From: Fictibacillus nanhaiensis
GTDB taxonomy: Bacteria > Bacillota > Bacilli > Bacillales > Fictibacillaceae
DNA: 64,000 bases
Direction: 5' to 3'
NCBI GenBank assembly: GCA_016401345.1
Contig: JAEACG010000003.1
Coordinates: 394,677 to 458,676, forward strand
The position numbers were made by a program, and so were the translations under genes. The number at the start of each line of letters is the position of its first letter. Position 1 is the first letter of the stretch. Shown here piece after piece: positions 20,009 to 30,760 of this stretch. The notes beneath the pieces are model-generated. The model had not been told where the DNA came from. It saw nothing but the letters and a program-made list of their open reading frames with translations, and did no database searches.

Positions 20009-20806
20009 TTAGACTAAAGCCAATTTTGTTGGCTGACTCGCATCTGTATCGTGAAGGATCACTTGTTCACCCGCTGAAATATCATACGTTTTTAACGTCT
20101 GCTCCACGGCTAAACGAGCAATATCCTTCATGTTGTTGTCTTTACTTAAGTGAGCAAGGTAGATATGTTTTGTACCGTCACCGATTACATCAGCGAGAGC
20201 ATGTCCACAATCTTCGTTCGAAATGTGACCATGGTCCCCTAAAATACGGCGTTTAATGTTCCACGGATAACGTCCCATCATGAGCATGTTGATGTCATGG
20301 TTCGATTCGATCACGAGCGAGTGGCTGTCACGAATGATACCTTTCATACGATCGCTCACATAGCCCGTATCCGTCATGAGCGCAAGCTTTCTTCCGTTGT
20401 GATGAAACACGTAAAACATTGGCTCTGCCGCATCATGTGACACGCCAAAGGATTCAACTTCTAAATCGTTGAACGTTTTCACACTTTCCATCTCAAACTC
20501 AAACTTTTGCTCGGTCGCCACTTCACCAATCAAACCGTTCATGGCATTCCACGTATTTTTGTTCGCATAGATCGGCAGCTTAAATTTTCGAGCCAGCACA
20601 CCGAGTCCCTTTATGTGATCGCTATGTTCATGAGTGACGAGGATTCCATCAATGTCAGCCACCTCACCGCATGCTGCTTTTTCGAATAATATTTGAATCT
20701 GTTTGGCACTTAAGCCCGCATCCACGAGCAAGCGTGTTTGTTCGGTTTCAACGTAAACAGCGTTTCCCGAACTGCCGCTTGCAAGAACGCTAAATTTTAA
20801 ACTCAT
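20009..20806 (-). CDS. walJ: Metallo-beta-lactamase fold hydrolase WalJ
   Basis: A 265-residue metal hydrolase (YycJ/WalJ). The metal site [10 protein letters not shown] lies near residues 59-68, with MTDTGY and SNHDINML further on. B. subtilis WalJ is linked to coordination of cell division with replication and is a proposed DNA exonuclease-like enzyme; the substrate is not settled. It is the last-but-one gene of walRKHIJ-htrA and lies 16 bases after walI. AGAGGAA precedes the ATG. Confidence 0.94.
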   Translation of the reverse strand: MSLKFSVLASGSSGNAVYVETEQTRLLVDAGLSAKQIQILFEKAACGEVADIDGILVTHEHSDHIKGLGVLARKFKLPIYANKNTWNAMNGLIGEVATEQKFEFEMESVKTFNDLEVESFGVSHDAAEPMFYVFHHNGRKLALMTDTGYVSDRMKGIIRDSHSLVIESNHDINMLMMGRYPWNIKRRILGDHGHISNEDCGHALADVIGDGTKHIYLAHLSKDNNMKDIARLAVEQTLKTYDISAGEQVILHDTDASQPTKLALV

Positions 20807-20822
20807 AACCGCATGTTCCTCT

Positions 20823-21662
20823 CTACTCTGCCTTTTCCGTCAAAACTTGAATGGAACTGTCAGTTGCATTAACTAAATACTGTCCGTCCTTGGTTTCTAT
20901 GAACCATGTAGGTGTATAAACCTGAACTTCCCCTTCACCTACAAGGCTATAGTGGCCAAGCTCCACTTTTTGTATATGATCACCTTTTTGAAGGTTTGTT
21001 TCTAATAGTTTCTCAAGTGCTTTGCTAGGTGAGATGATTTGTTGAAAAGCTCCTTGTCTCGTAATAAAAAGATAAGTTTGCGTAAAACTTGTAAGGTTTC
21101 CTTTATCATCAAGCGTGAACTTGATCATTCCGTTCGGAACATCGTAATCTTTTGCATCCGCAACAATACCAAAATTAGTAGGGTTATAGAAGACCTTTTT
21201 CTCTTGGTAGACCTGCGTAAACCAGACGATGTTACTCTCTTTATCCCATTCGTAAAAAGCGTATTCTTTACCGCGTGAGATGTTTTCTTCTGCAAATTGA
21301 TTAAGCTCTGAGATCAAATCTTTTGAATCCTTTTTCGGAAGATCCATCGGTTTACTAAGATCATAGTGAAGGGTGATGTCTGTGCTAGCTTCCTTATCCA
21401 GCGATACATTTTTTGCAGGGGATTTCTTCTCATCTTCAGAAAACTTGTAACGCTGAGCACTGATCAAGGTTTGTTTTTCTTTATATCTCGGCAACTTTTC
21501 TGAAAGTGAAATTTCGTTATTCGCCAAACGCTCTTCTAGAGGCTGATCAGTAAGTCTTGAGATGTTGTTAATGTCGTTCTTTTGATAGAGCTGATACCCC
21601 AAAAATAGATTTAAGATAAGAAAGGTAAGGATAAAAATGCTTTTTGTTCTTTGCCAATTCAA
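20823..21662 (-). CDS. walI: WalK regulator WalI (YycI)
   Basis: A 279-residue bitopic protein with a short cytoplasmic N-terminus, a membrane helix ([21 protein letters not shown]) and an extracytoplasmic domain of two YycI-like units. With WalH it binds and restrains the sensor kinase WalK in the membrane. The TTG start has AGGAAGG seven bases upstream and abuts the walH stop codon with no gap, so the two are translationally coupled. Confidence 0.92.
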   Translation of the reverse strand: MNWQRTKSIFILTFLILNLFLGYQLYQKNDINNISRLTDQPLEERLANNEISLSEKLPRYKEKQTLISAQRYKFSEDEKKSPAKNVSLDKEASTDITLHYDLSKPMDLPKKDSKDLISELNQFAEENISRGKEYAFYEWDKESNIVWFTQVYQEKKVFYNPTNFGIVADAKDYDVPNGMIKFTLDDKGNLTSFTQTYLFITRQGAFQQIISPSKALEKLLETNLQKGDHIQKVELGHYSLVGEGEVQVYTPTWFIETKDGQYLVNATDSSIQVLTEKAE

Positions 21663-23066
21663 TTAATATCCTTCCTTTCCCGTCTCTGTAAATAATGGCT
21701 GCCATCCTTTAGCATCATAGTTAATAAACCATTGCGGCTCTAGCTTATATACGTGAGGTTCTTTTTGTTTTTTCATCGTAAATCCAATACGAACATCTTG
21801 AACATAGTTCTTGTTGTAATCTTTTTCTTCGAGCTCTTTCTTAACTTCTAATCCTGACTGAATGTTGACTTTCTGTGAGAGATAAGACTTTTGGTCGAGT
21901 TGTAACTGAACGAGTGAGCGCTGATATTCCTTAAGCTCATTTTCATACCACACTAGGCTCATCTGCATCTCCGGATCCAACACAGGCAAATTCTCAACAA
22001 ATAGCCAGAAGTTTGCTGAGTACGTTGATAGAGCGGAAAGGATATACGGGTTTCCCCACCCTGCGTGCGTATTGATATAGTCTAAGGATTGATAGAGTGG
22101 TGAAATGTTTGGTGTTGTATTTGGATTCCGATTTCCCGCAAAGTTTGTAAACGCGAAACGATTTTGCACCTCATTTACAACCATTGCAGCTGTTCCATCA
22201 GCATACGTGATCTGATTTTTATCAGAAGCACTTTTTACGGCTAACGGATCTTTGAACAGCGCTTTTTTATACATTTCATACGTATCCTCACCTGTTGCTT
22301 TTGAAAGGTACGTATAGCGAGTTAAGGCTAGCGAGTCTTTAGGAAAATAGAATCTTCTAAGGATCTCTGCTTGTCCTTCTTTCCCGTCATCCTCAATATC
22401 ATGCTGGATATAAGGAATTAAATTCCCCGTATCGACCCACTTATCCATATCTCTTATTAATGGATTTAGCTGGTTATTTGTTGCCCTAATCTTTTGCATC
22501 TTTTTATTTTGATAAGATACAAGATAGCCTTCAATACTATCTGTCATTTTATCTTGGTATAAGAAGATTCGATCAACATTTTGTGGTTTAGTAGCTTGTA
22601 TCTCGGATTCAAACGAGAAGATCTCTTTGTATATATCCTGACTCATACCTACTGGAAAAATAATCTCCACGTACTTGTTGTCTCGTAGGAATTTTTCATC
22701 TGGATCGAAAGCTCGATTATTTTTTGAACCTGTATCAAACGTAAATTTCGTTTCGTTCAAGCCCATATGAAACTCTTTCAATAAGTTGTTCGCTTCAAGT
22801 CCGTATAAATCATCTCCACTGTGATAGATCACTTGTGTAGGATAGACGAGTTGTTTCACGCCGGCTTCAATATCTACTTCTTGCTTCTTAACGATACGAG
22901 CTCCTTCAAGTGATGGATAGCTTGGCTTGAATGTCCACAAGCTCCATGTAAGGACAAGGCTCATGCCGATCAAGACAGTGAGCGCGATAGACTTAATATG
23001 TTCGTAATTCTTCTTGAAAAAGGTGATCACTTCTTTTGCATGTGTAATCCACTTTAACCAGTTCAT
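21663..23066 (-). CDS. walH: WalK regulator WalH (YycH)
   Basis: A 467-residue protein with one membrane helix near residues 24-46 (IKSIALTVLIGMSLVLTWSLW) and a large extracytoplasmic YycH domain. It forms a complex with WalI and WalK and lowers WalK activity. The ATG overlaps the walK stop codon in an ATGA arrangement, with AAGGAGGGG upstream. Length and order are as in B. subtilis. Confidence 0.93.
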   Translation of the reverse strand: MNWLKWITHAKEVITFFKKNYEHIKSIALTVLIGMSLVLTWSLWTFKPSYPSLEGARIVKKQEVDIEAGVKQLVYPTQVIYHSGDDLYGLEANNLLKEFHMGLNETKFTFDTGSKNNRAFDPDEKFLRDNKYVEIIFPVGMSQDIYKEIFSFESEIQATKPQNVDRIFLYQDKMTDSIEGYLVSYQNKKMQKIRATNNQLNPLIRDMDKWVDTGNLIPYIQHDIEDDGKEGQAEILRRFYFPKDSLALTRYTYLSKATGEDTYEMYKKALFKDPLAVKSASDKNQITYADGTAAMVVNEVQNRFAFTNFAGNRNPNTTPNISPLYQSLDYINTHAGWGNPYILSALSTYSANFWLFVENLPVLDPEMQMSLVWYENELKEYQRSLVQLQLDQKSYLSQKVNIQSGLEVKKELEEKDYNKNYVQDVRIGFTMKKQKEPHVYKLEPQWFINYDAKGWQPLFTETGKEGY

Positions 23067-24895
23067 TGCAGCCCCTCCTTAACCTTTTTTAAAGGAAGAG
23101 TAAAGTGGATGGTCGTTCCTTGGCCCCATTCACTTTCTGCCCAGATGTCTCCGCCATGCGCAAGTACGATCTCTTTTGCAATCGCAAGACCTAGGCCAGT
23201 GCCTCCGATATCTCGAGAACGAGCACGGTCTACCCTAAAGAAACGATCAAAGATCTTAGAAACGTTGTTCTTCGGAATTCCAACGCCTTGATCTGAGATA
23301 CTTACCTTCACTTTGCGTCCGATAACAGCCGCTGTAAAGGTAATCGTTCCACCTTCAGGAGAATACTTCATCGCGTTCGAGATGATGTTATCAAGCACTT
23401 GTGTCATCTTATCGGTATCCAGCTGAACATTGATCTTATGCGTTGGCAACGAGCGAGATAATTCAATGTTTTCTTTTTCAAGCATCTCAAAGCGATCGAT
23501 GATGCCGTTTAAGAACTCGACAAGATCAATCTCAAAAAAGTTAAATCGATAATCTTTGCTGTCCATCTTGGATAATTGAAGGAGATCCGTTACGAGCCTT
23601 ATCATTCGTTCTGTCTCATTCTGAGTAACCTCTAAGAAACGCGGAGCGATGTTCTCGTCCTGCCACGCCCCTTCAGCCAACGCCTCTAGATAACTTCTCA
23701 TCGTCGTCAGTGGTGTTCTAAGCTCATGTGAAACGTTGAATACAAACTCTCTTCGTTCGTTATCGATCTGTTCTTGCTCTGTAACATCATGAAGAACACA
23801 AATAAGACCATTGATTGGCCCGTCATCTTTTTGTATCGTCGAGAAGTTTGCTCGCACCACATAATGCATATCGTCCGTACTAAAATCGAGCAGCATGGAT
23901 TCATATTCGTTATAAAGCTCTTCCCACGTGTATTCCGTATTTAAGCGCAATAGCTCCATAAGAGGCGTGCCTAGCGCGTTCTGCCTGGAGATGTTCAGCA
24001 TCTCTTCAGAACGGTCGTTCATGAGGATGATTGCTCCGTCACGATCTGTTGCGATCACACCATCTGTCATATACGTCAGAACGGAACGCAGCTTTCTACG
24101 CTCACTCTCTGTAATAGCTGTTGCTTCTTGCAGCTTTGTTGTTAAGTTGTTAAAGGTCATAGCGAGCTGACCGATCTCATCATCTCCATACAGCTGAACT
24201 TTACGAGAAAAGTCTCCTCTCGCCATAACAAGAGCTTGCTTTCTCATATCTGCCATAGGCCGTGTGATCGTACGCGCCAAAAAGACACCTAGAAGCCCTG
24301 TAATAATAAGAGCGATTACGGTTCCGGTCACTAGAATGCTATTGATACGAGAGATTTGTTTAAAGATACCTTCAATAGAAGCGACTAAATAGATAGCACC
24401 AATGTTCTCACCGGTAGCATCAATTTTGATCGGTTTTGCGAGCACCATGACCCGCTCGCCTTCATGAAGCATGATCTCATCATCGACCGTTCCTTCAAGA
24501 GCAAGCTTGATCTTCGGGTTGAAGCTGATCTGCCCCACTAACTGCCGTTTATTGCTCGCAAGTACCATGCCATCTTCATTAAGTACTTGAATCTCTTTCT
24601 CTTCAAATTCCTCGTCAATTAACGCTTGAATATCATCTTCAAGCGTTATCGGATCTTCACCATCGTCAGTCTTTTTATCTTTGTACCGATCTTTGTCTTT
24701 CATCTTTTGCTCAACGTTAAACTCTAATAAATTCACCCTATCGTAAAGTGATTTAGAGAAGCTCTGCCGAAGATCAGATTCTAAGTTGTTGATAAAATAA
24801 ACGCTGATCACTTGCATGGCTATTAAAATGAGCAATACATAAATCAATACAAACTTAACGTGTATTGATTTAAAAAAATTGACTTTATCCATCAT
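23063..24895 (-). CDS. walK: Essential sensor histidine kinase WalK
   Basis: The 610-residue membrane kinase that monitors cell-wall metabolism and phosphorylates WalR. Two membrane helices (about 13-35 and 187-208) flank an extracytoplasmic sensor domain. HAMP, PAS (VIATDRDGAIILMND), HisKA with H390 (NVSHELRTP) and HATPase (GVGIPKNNVSKIFDRFF, GGTGLGLAIAK) domains follow. It lies two bases after walR and overlaps walH by four bases. Confidence 0.97.
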   Translation of the reverse strand: MMDKVNFFKSIHVKFVLIYVLLILIAMQVISVYFINNLESDLRQSFSKSLYDRVNLLEFNVEQKMKDKDRYKDKKTDDGEDPITLEDDIQALIDEEFEEKEIQVLNEDGMVLASNKRQLVGQISFNPKIKLALEGTVDDEIMLHEGERVMVLAKPIKIDATGENIGAIYLVASIEGIFKQISRINSILVTGTVIALIITGLLGVFLARTITRPMADMRKQALVMARGDFSRKVQLYGDDEIGQLAMTFNNLTTKLQEATAITESERRKLRSVLTYMTDGVIATDRDGAIILMNDRSEEMLNISRQNALGTPLMELLRLNTEYTWEELYNEYESMLLDFSTDDMHYVVRANFSTIQKDDGPINGLICVLHDVTEQEQIDNERREFVFNVSHELRTPLTTMRSYLEALAEGAWQDENIAPRFLEVTQNETERMIRLVTDLLQLSKMDSKDYRFNFFEIDLVEFLNGIIDRFEMLEKENIELSRSLPTHKINVQLDTDKMTQVLDNIISNAMKYSPEGGTITFTAAVIGRKVKVSISDQGVGIPKNNVSKIFDRFFRVDRARSRDIGGTGLGLAIAKEIVLAHGGDIWAESEWGQGTTIHFTLPLKKVKEGLQ

Positions 24896-24897
24896 GA

Positions 24898-25602
24898 CTA
24901 CTCCTGATCAGGATTTCTTAAGTAATACCCCACTCCGCGTCTTGTAATGATCCATAATGGGTGACTTGGGTTATCTTCAACTTTTTCGCGCAGACGACGA
25001 ACCGTTACATCGACCGTTCTTACATCACCAAAGTAGTCGTATCCCCATACGGTTTGGAGTAAGTGTTCACGCGTCATCACTTGTCCGATATGTTTTGCTA
25101 AATAATGCAGCAGTTCAAATTCACGATGTGTTAACTCGATCGTTTCGCCACGTTTGGTCACGATATAAGCATCAGGATGAATCGTGAGAGAACCGATCGT
25201 GATCTCATTGTTCTCGTCTACTTCACGCTCTGATTCCTGCTGATGACGGCGCAGGTTAGCCTTAACACGTGCAATTAATTCACGCGTGCTGAACGGCTTC
25301 GTCACGTAATCATCGGCCCCAAGCTCTAAACCTAATACTTTATCAATTTCAGAGTCTTTTGCTGTAAGCATGATGATCGGCATATCGTACTTTTTACGGA
25401 TCTCACGGCATACTTCCATACCGTCTTTTAGTGGAAGCATGATATCTAGTAAAATCATATCCGGCTTCTCTTTTTCTACCTTTTCTAACGCATTAATGCC
25501 ATCATATGCGCAACTTACAGTAAAACCTTCTTTTTCAAGATTAAACTGCAGAATATCTGCAATGGGTTTTTCATCATCCACAACGAGAATTTTCTTATCC
25601 AT
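24898..25602 (-). CDS. walR: Essential response regulator WalR
   Basis: A 234-residue OmpR/PhoB-family regulator. The receiver domain has acidic residues D9-D10, phospho-acceptor D53 (LLDIMLP) and K102 (VTKPF region). The C-terminal winged helix includes [15 protein letters not shown] and [15 protein letters not shown]. Phosphorylated WalR binds TGTWAH-N5-TGTWAH boxes and controls autolysins; one such box lies upstream of the neighbouring M23 peptidase gene. AAGGAGC precedes the ATG. A -10 (TATAAT, 25662-25667 on the minus strand) is visible upstream with a poor -35. Confidence 0.97.
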   Translation of the reverse strand: MDKKILVVDDEKPIADILQFNLEKEGFTVSCAYDGINALEKVEKEKPDMILLDIMLPLKDGMEVCREIRKKYDMPIIMLTAKDSEIDKVLGLELGADDYVTKPFSTRELIARVKANLRRHQQESEREVDENNEITIGSLTIHPDAYIVTKRGETIELTHREFELLHYLAKHIGQVMTREHLLQTVWGYDYFGDVRTVDVTVRRLREKVEDNPSHPLWIITRRGVGYYLRNPDQE

Positions 25603-25825
25603 GAGAACGCTCCTTCTTCGGAAACTCTATTTTATATATAGCAGAATATTTTGTAGTATCGATTATATGGTATCTCTACTATTTTATCACAGTTGAAACT
25701 TTCTCCATACTACTAGCAAAACCTTCTAATTTTTGACAAAGAAAAGTTGGTATCACATAAAATCGCCCTCGAAAGTTCGCTGTGTGAAATACATCCGGAA
25801 AGTAATTCATTTCGTTTTGAGCATG

Positions 25826-25864
25826 AAAAACCTCCCAGGAAGCTGTTACTCCTAAGAGGTTTTT
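25826..25864. terminator. Bidirectional terminator between walR and the M23 peptidase
   Basis: AAAAACCTCCCAGG and CCTAAGAGGTTTTT form a stem with A and T tracts on both sides. It would stop transcription from the peptidase gene before it reaches walR, so the wal operon relies on its own promoter. Confidence 0.75.
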
Positions 25865-25898
25865 GACATTTTGTTTATTACTTTTCATCAATGAATAG

Positions 25899-26148
25899 TT
25901 GATTGGAGTGAAAGGTGCGAGACTCCTGCGGGACAAGCGGGCAGTCCGAAGAGTGAAGTGGCTCGTTCAGATCCGACAAGCAAAAGATGAATGGATTAGA
26001 AGGCGCACTTTGCCTTCTGAGCCATTTAACTTTTGACCTCGAGGGTCTAGCCACTGCAACTTGACAGGTGAGACCCTTAAGGGCGCGAAGCGGCAAGGGG
26101 CTCACCGCCTGCCCCGCGGAAAGCGAGCAACCTGTAACGGAAATCAAC
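25899..26148 (+). repeat. Palindromic repeat element, copy B, with internal insertion
   Basis: The same ends and core as the other copies (TTGATTGGAGTGAAAGGTGC to GAAATCAAC), but about 250 bases long instead of 130. The extra DNA enters after GGGACAAGCGGGCAG and the element resumes at GACAGGTGAGAC near 26064. It ends 14 bases after the M23 peptidase stop codon on the opposite strand. Confidence 0.85.
25946..26065. mobile_element. Insertion inside repeat copy B, possible small non-autonomous element
   Basis: About 118 bases interrupt the palindrome. Near its ends GTGGCT (25959-25964 region) faces AGCCAC (26049-26055 region), and it holds an inner hairpin, GAAGGCGCACTTTGCCTTC. A short CAG/ACAG repetition at the junctions could be a target duplication. 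It encodes no protein. The nature as a mobile element is inference. Confidence 0.45.
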
Positions 26149-26162
26149 CATCTTTCATAACT

Positions 26163-27623
26163 TTAATTTTTACTTATATAATGTGCTGGATCCTTCAGAA
26201 CACCGTTCTCATAGACTTCAAAATGCAAATGAACACCAGTCGATTGACCTGTTGTACCCATCACACCAATCTTTGATCCTTTCTGCACAACATCACCTGT
26301 TGTAACAGACATCGAATCAAGATGCGCATAAATGGTTCTCATGCCATTGTTGTGATCAATAATAATCTTGTTTCCATAATCTCCATCCCACCCAGCAGAA
26401 ACAACTTTACCGTTGTCTGCAGCTAAGATCGAACGTTCTGAAGGTCGAGCAATATCCATTCCTTTATGCTCTTTACCCCAGCGCGTGCCTTTATGGCTAG
26501 AAATATATCCACCTACAGCTGGCCATGAAAGAGTGCCTGTCCCTTTAGAAGGAATCACTTTCGTACCAATCTTTTGAATTTCTGTAACCGGAGTCTTCAC
26601 TTGCTTTTTCTCTAAAATTTCTTTTTGTAGCACTTTGTTATCAGCTTTTCTTGTTGTATACGTAATATCTTCTAAGCCAACTTGTCCTTTTTGAACGGTT
26701 TTAACCTGTCCTTTTTCCAACGTACTATCTTCTTGCTTCTCAACCTGGAAAGGAAGTTCATTCTGAACACGTGTTGCTTCGTACACAAGGACCTCGGTAT
26801 AAGGCTCTTTTTCAGTAACGGTTACTGCCTGTCCTGTACGAACAACGGGTACTAACATAAGCCTTGGGTTTAACGTGAATAACTGTTCCATCGTTAAGTG
26901 ATATTTTTCTAGGATAGATTGAACCGTTTCTCCTTTTTGTACCATATGCTCTTTTTTGTTCAGACTGCCTTCTTTCAAAGAAGAAATGGCATCATCTACC
27001 GTAACGAGCTTACTAATAGATGTTTGCGCTTTTTGAATAAGAACTGGCGCTGAAAAGTCGATATCAACCACTTTACGTTCTCCCGGTTCTAAGTCCGGTA
27101 CTTCAAGCTTTTCGTTCTCAGCTTTCTTTTTTTCGATGTCATCTAGCTCGGCTTTTGAAACATGTTCGAGCTTTAGCTTCAGCAACGTATCTTTTGCTTC
27201 TTTTTTGCTAGAAACATACGCAACAGTTTGTCCGCCAACGACTAAACGATAAGCCTCAACTTCAACCGTTAGCTGCTTCTTCAAGTTCTCTCTTACTTCT
27301 TCGTTATCAAACTCTGGTCTGAACATCTTTTCAGGCTTAAGCTCGATAGACTCTCTCACCGCAAAAGCAAAGTTATTCTTTCTACCTTTTGCCTGTTGGA
27401 GAATTTGGTCAACTGTCTCGTCAACAATACTCTCTTCACGAACCGTTCCAACCTTCCTTCCATCTACATAAACGTGATAAACCGTCTTGATCAACTGGTT
27501 ATCGTCGCTACTCGCAGATGTACTTGATGGATTCATCGTGAATGCTGACACTATTAAAATCACTGCGACAAACGACAGTGCGATATATTTAATAAATCTT
27601 TCAGTGGTTTTTCGACTGTTCAC
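26163..27623 (-). CDS. Secreted or membrane-anchored M23 peptidase with LysM and G5 domains
   Basis: A 486-residue cell-wall peptidase. After an N-terminal membrane/signal segment (YIALSFVAVILIVSAFTM) come YabE/DUF348-like repeats, a LysM domain (MVQKGETVQSILEKYHLTMEQLFTLNP), a G5 domain (near LPFQVEKQEDSTLEKGQVKTV) and a C-terminal lysostaphin-type M23 domain with zinc ligands in HKGMDI and HLHFEVY. It is expected to cleave peptidoglycan cross-bridges. A WalR box upstream and its position beside walR suggest it belongs to the WalRK regulon. Confidence 0.93.
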   Translation of the reverse strand: MNSRKTTERFIKYIALSFVAVILIVSAFTMNPSSTSASSDDNQLIKTVYHVYVDGRKVGTVREESIVDETVDQILQQAKGRKNNFAFAVRESIELKPEKMFRPEFDNEEVRENLKKQLTVEVEAYRLVVGGQTVAYVSSKKEAKDTLLKLKLEHVSKAELDDIEKKKAENEKLEVPDLEPGERKVVDIDFSAPVLIQKAQTSISKLVTVDDAISSLKEGSLNKKEHMVQKGETVQSILEKYHLTMEQLFTLNPRLMLVPVVRTGQAVTVTEKEPYTEVLVYEATRVQNELPFQVEKQEDSTLEKGQVKTVQKGQVGLEDITYTTRKADNKVLQKEILEKKQVKTPVTEIQKIGTKVIPSKGTGTLSWPAVGGYISSHKGTRWGKEHKGMDIARPSERSILAADNGKVVSAGWDGDYGNKIIIDHNNGMRTIYAHLDSMSVTTGDVVQKGSKIGVMGTTGQSTGVHLHFEVYENGVLKDPAHYISKN

Positions 27624-27711
27624 TTTTTCTATTTCCCCCTAAAGATTCTCTCTATGATCTCTAAAATATGCCTAAAGACCTACTACTCTTTATGCCTTTA
27701 GCACCTCTAGT

Positions 27712-27772
27712 ATCCTATCACAAGGAATTTCGCTTTGTCAGAATTTCAGGGATTTTGTAATGCAACTGTAAA
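27712..27772 (-). promoter_or_regulatory. M23 peptidase promoter with upstream WalR box
   Basis: On the minus strand CTGACA (27736-27741) and TAGGAT (27712-27717) are separated by 18 bases. At 27756-27772 the plus strand reads TGTAAT-GCAAC-TGTAAA, an exact match to the WalR box TGTWAH-N5-TGTWAH, just upstream of the -35. Regulation by WalR is inferred. Confidence 0.7.
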
Positions 27773-27825
27773 AAAACGACATAAAAAAGAGTATAAATTC
27801 ACCGATTTATACCCTTATTTAACAC

Positions 27826-28401
27826 CTATTCCGTTAATTTGATGCGCTCTTTTATATCTTCTTTTTGAACATACACAACAAGGAAGCTGATCGGAATCAA
27901 GAGCAACGTCTCTAGCCACTGCTTTTCAAACAGCCAGTAGAAGAAAGGAGTGAGTGCAAAAGCAAAGAGTCCCGCTACGGTTAGACTTCTTTTAATTCCA
28001 TAAAAGAGCAGAAATGCAGCTGCTACAAGAACAGCAGATATGGGGTGAAAAATAATCATCCCTCCGATAAAAGAAGCCACTCCCTTCCCACCATGAAAAC
28101 GAAGAAAGACGGGATAGAGATGTCCGAGAATCACCGCTAGAAAACCGAGAAGCTGTATATATGGGGGATATTGAAATTGTATGCCTGCCCAAACGACCGC
28201 AGCCGCTTTTAAGATGTCGCCAGCTAACGTGAGTACGAATCCTGATGGCCCTAATACTCTTCCAGCATTCCGTGCTCCTATATTTCCGCTGCCTAACAAT
28301 CTTAAATCAACGCCTTTTATAAGCTTTGCTACAAGAAACCCTGTCATGATGCAGCCAACAAGGTAACTCGCGATCAAATACAGCGCCCATTCAAATTCCA
28401 T
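27826..28401 (-). CDS. plsY: Glycerol-3-phosphate acyltransferase PlsY
   Basis: A 191-residue integral membrane enzyme that transfers an acyl group from acyl-phosphate to glycerol-3-phosphate, the first step of phospholipid synthesis. The three family motifs are visible: GSGNIGARNAGR (motif 1, usually GSGNPGATNxxR), GHLYPVFLRFHGGKGVA (motif 2) and a later FALTPFFYW region. The ATG at 28401 is used because AAGGTAGTGATC, an extended match to the 16S tail, lies upstream; an ATG eight codons earlier is the alternative. The family is sure. It may be a second copy, as plsY usually lies elsewhere in Bacillus. Confidence 0.87.
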   Translation of the reverse strand: MEFEWALYLIASYLVGCIMTGFLVAKLIKGVDLRLLGSGNIGARNAGRVLGPSGFVLTLAGDILKAAAVVWAGIQFQYPPYIQLLGFLAVILGHLYPVFLRFHGGKGVASFIGGMIIFHPISAVLVAAAFLLFYGIKRSLTVAGLFAFALTPFFYWLFEKQWLETLLLIPISFLVVYVQKEDIKERIKLTE

Positions 28402-28640
28402 CTGTATGATCACTACCTTCCTCATCCCAATTGATACACTATATTCGAACGATTGAGTACTTATCCCTCTTTATCAGCATTAAAAGTATATGGTTGGTGT
28501 GAAAATGTTATGAATATTAGTGTAGATAAGCTGATTTGTGCTGTGCATGTCTCTTTGTATGCTTTTTTGGAGGTGAATCGGTGTTGTTTCTGCTGCCGGA
28601 ACGGGTCAGCGTTGATACCCCGAGGGGTACTTGAGCTATT

Positions 28641-28720
28641 AATTAAGTCTAATCTTGATGCAATTAAGTCGAAATAAAAAAAATTAAGTCTAATTCGATG
28701 GCAATTAAGTCTTAGAGACA
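28641..28720 (+). repeat. Array of ~21-base units, word AATTAAGTC
   Basis: AATTAAGTC occurs at 28641, 28662, 28682 and 28703, with spacings of 21, 20 and 21. The remainder of each unit varies. It lies between plsY and the tRNA terminator in a 400-base gap with no gene. Confidence 0.85.
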
Positions 28721-28796
28721 AAATAAAGGCCATTCGATCATTCTCGACAAAGACGTCCTTGCTATATACCCTCCACTAACGGCGACCGACCGTACG

Positions 28797-28833
28797 CAAA
28801 AAAAAAGCATGCTCCCTTTTCAAGGAACATGCA
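28797..28833 (-). terminator. tRNA cluster terminator
   Basis: On the minus strand GCATGTTCCTT pairs with AGGGAGCATGC around GAAA, followed by nine T. It lies 26 bases after tRNA-Phe. Confidence 0.9.
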
Positions 28834-28858
28834 ACATGTTTTAGGATTTAAAGTAAAA

Positions 28859-28934
28859 TGGTGGCTCGAGACGGAATCGAACCGCCGACACGAGGATTTT
28901 CAGTCCTCTGCTCTACCATCTGAGCTATCGAGCC
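28859..28934 (-). tRNA. tRNA-Phe (GAA)
   Basis: The acceptor GGCTCGA pairs with TCGAGCC. The anticodon loop CTGAAAATC gives GAA, the T-loop GGTTCGATTCC is present and CCA is encoded. It is last in a Lys-Glu-Asp-Phe cluster transcribed leftward. Confidence 0.97.
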
Positions 28935-28941
28935 ATAAAAG

Positions 28942-29017
28942 TGGCGGACCCGACCGGGGTCGAACCGGCGATCTCCTGCGTGACAGGCAGGCATGTTAAC
29001 CACTACACCACGAGTCC
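28942..29017 (-). tRNA. tRNA-Asp (GTC)
   Basis: The acceptor GGACTCG pairs with CGGGTCC. The anticodon loop CTGTCAC gives GTC, the T-arm CCGGTTCGACCCCGG is perfect and CCA is encoded. Confidence 0.97.
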
Positions 29018-29056
29018 ACTTTTAAATGCTTTTATTTACTTTACTTAAAGAAAAAA

Positions 29057-29131
29057 TGGTGACCCGTACGGGATTCGAACCCGTGTTACCGCCGTGAAAG
29101 GGCGGTGTCTTAACCGCTTGACCAACGGGCC
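29057..29131 (-). tRNA. tRNA-Glu (TTC)
   Basis: The acceptor GGCCCGT pairs with ACGGGTC (with one G-T pair). The anticodon loop CTTTCAC gives TTC, the T-arm is ACGGGTTCGAATCCCGT and CCA is encoded. Confidence 0.97.
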
Positions 29132-29148
29132 ACTTTTTTTAAAAAAAG

Positions 29149-29224
29149 TGGTGAGCCATGAAGGATTCGAACCTTCGACCCTCTGATTAAAAGTCAGATG
29201 CTCTACCAACTGAGCTAATGGCTC
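29149..29224 (-). tRNA. tRNA-Lys (TTT)
   Basis: The acceptor GAGCCAT pairs with ATGGCTC. The anticodon loop CTTTTAA gives TTT, the D-arm is TTAGCTCAGTTGGTAGAGCA and CCA is encoded. It is first in the cluster. Confidence 0.97.
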
Positions 29225-29268
29225 GTGCTTTGTTTTAAAACGTTTGTCGTTTTTTCACGACAAGTGTT

Positions 29269-29297
29269 ACTTTATCACGATATTGAAGCTTTGGCAA
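29269..29297 (-). promoter_or_regulatory. tRNA cluster promoter
   Basis: On the minus strand TTGCCA (29292-29297) and TAAAGT (29269-29274) are spaced by 17 bases, starting about 40 bases before tRNA-Lys. It resembles rRNA promoter P1 at the right edge of the window (TTGCCA-N17-TAAACT). Confidence 0.7.
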
Positions 29298-29370
29298 TAT
29301 GTTTTCTGTAGATTTTTCAAAAAAACTTTGGAATCCTTAAAAATACTCACGAAAGCATTTCTAATTCATC

Positions 29371-29402
29371 AAAAATAAAGCCCCTCGTTTCACCAAGGGG
29401 CT
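29371..29402 (-). terminator. purA terminator
   Basis: On the minus strand AGCCCCTTG pairs with CGAGGGGCT, followed by TTATTTTT. It lies ten bases after the purA stop codon. Confidence 0.85.
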
Positions 29403-29411
29403 ACTAATTTT

Positions 29412-30716
<1,305 letters not shown>

Positions 30717-30760
30717 TTAACGATTGACGAATTTATCATCTAATCTTGAAAACCAAGCTT

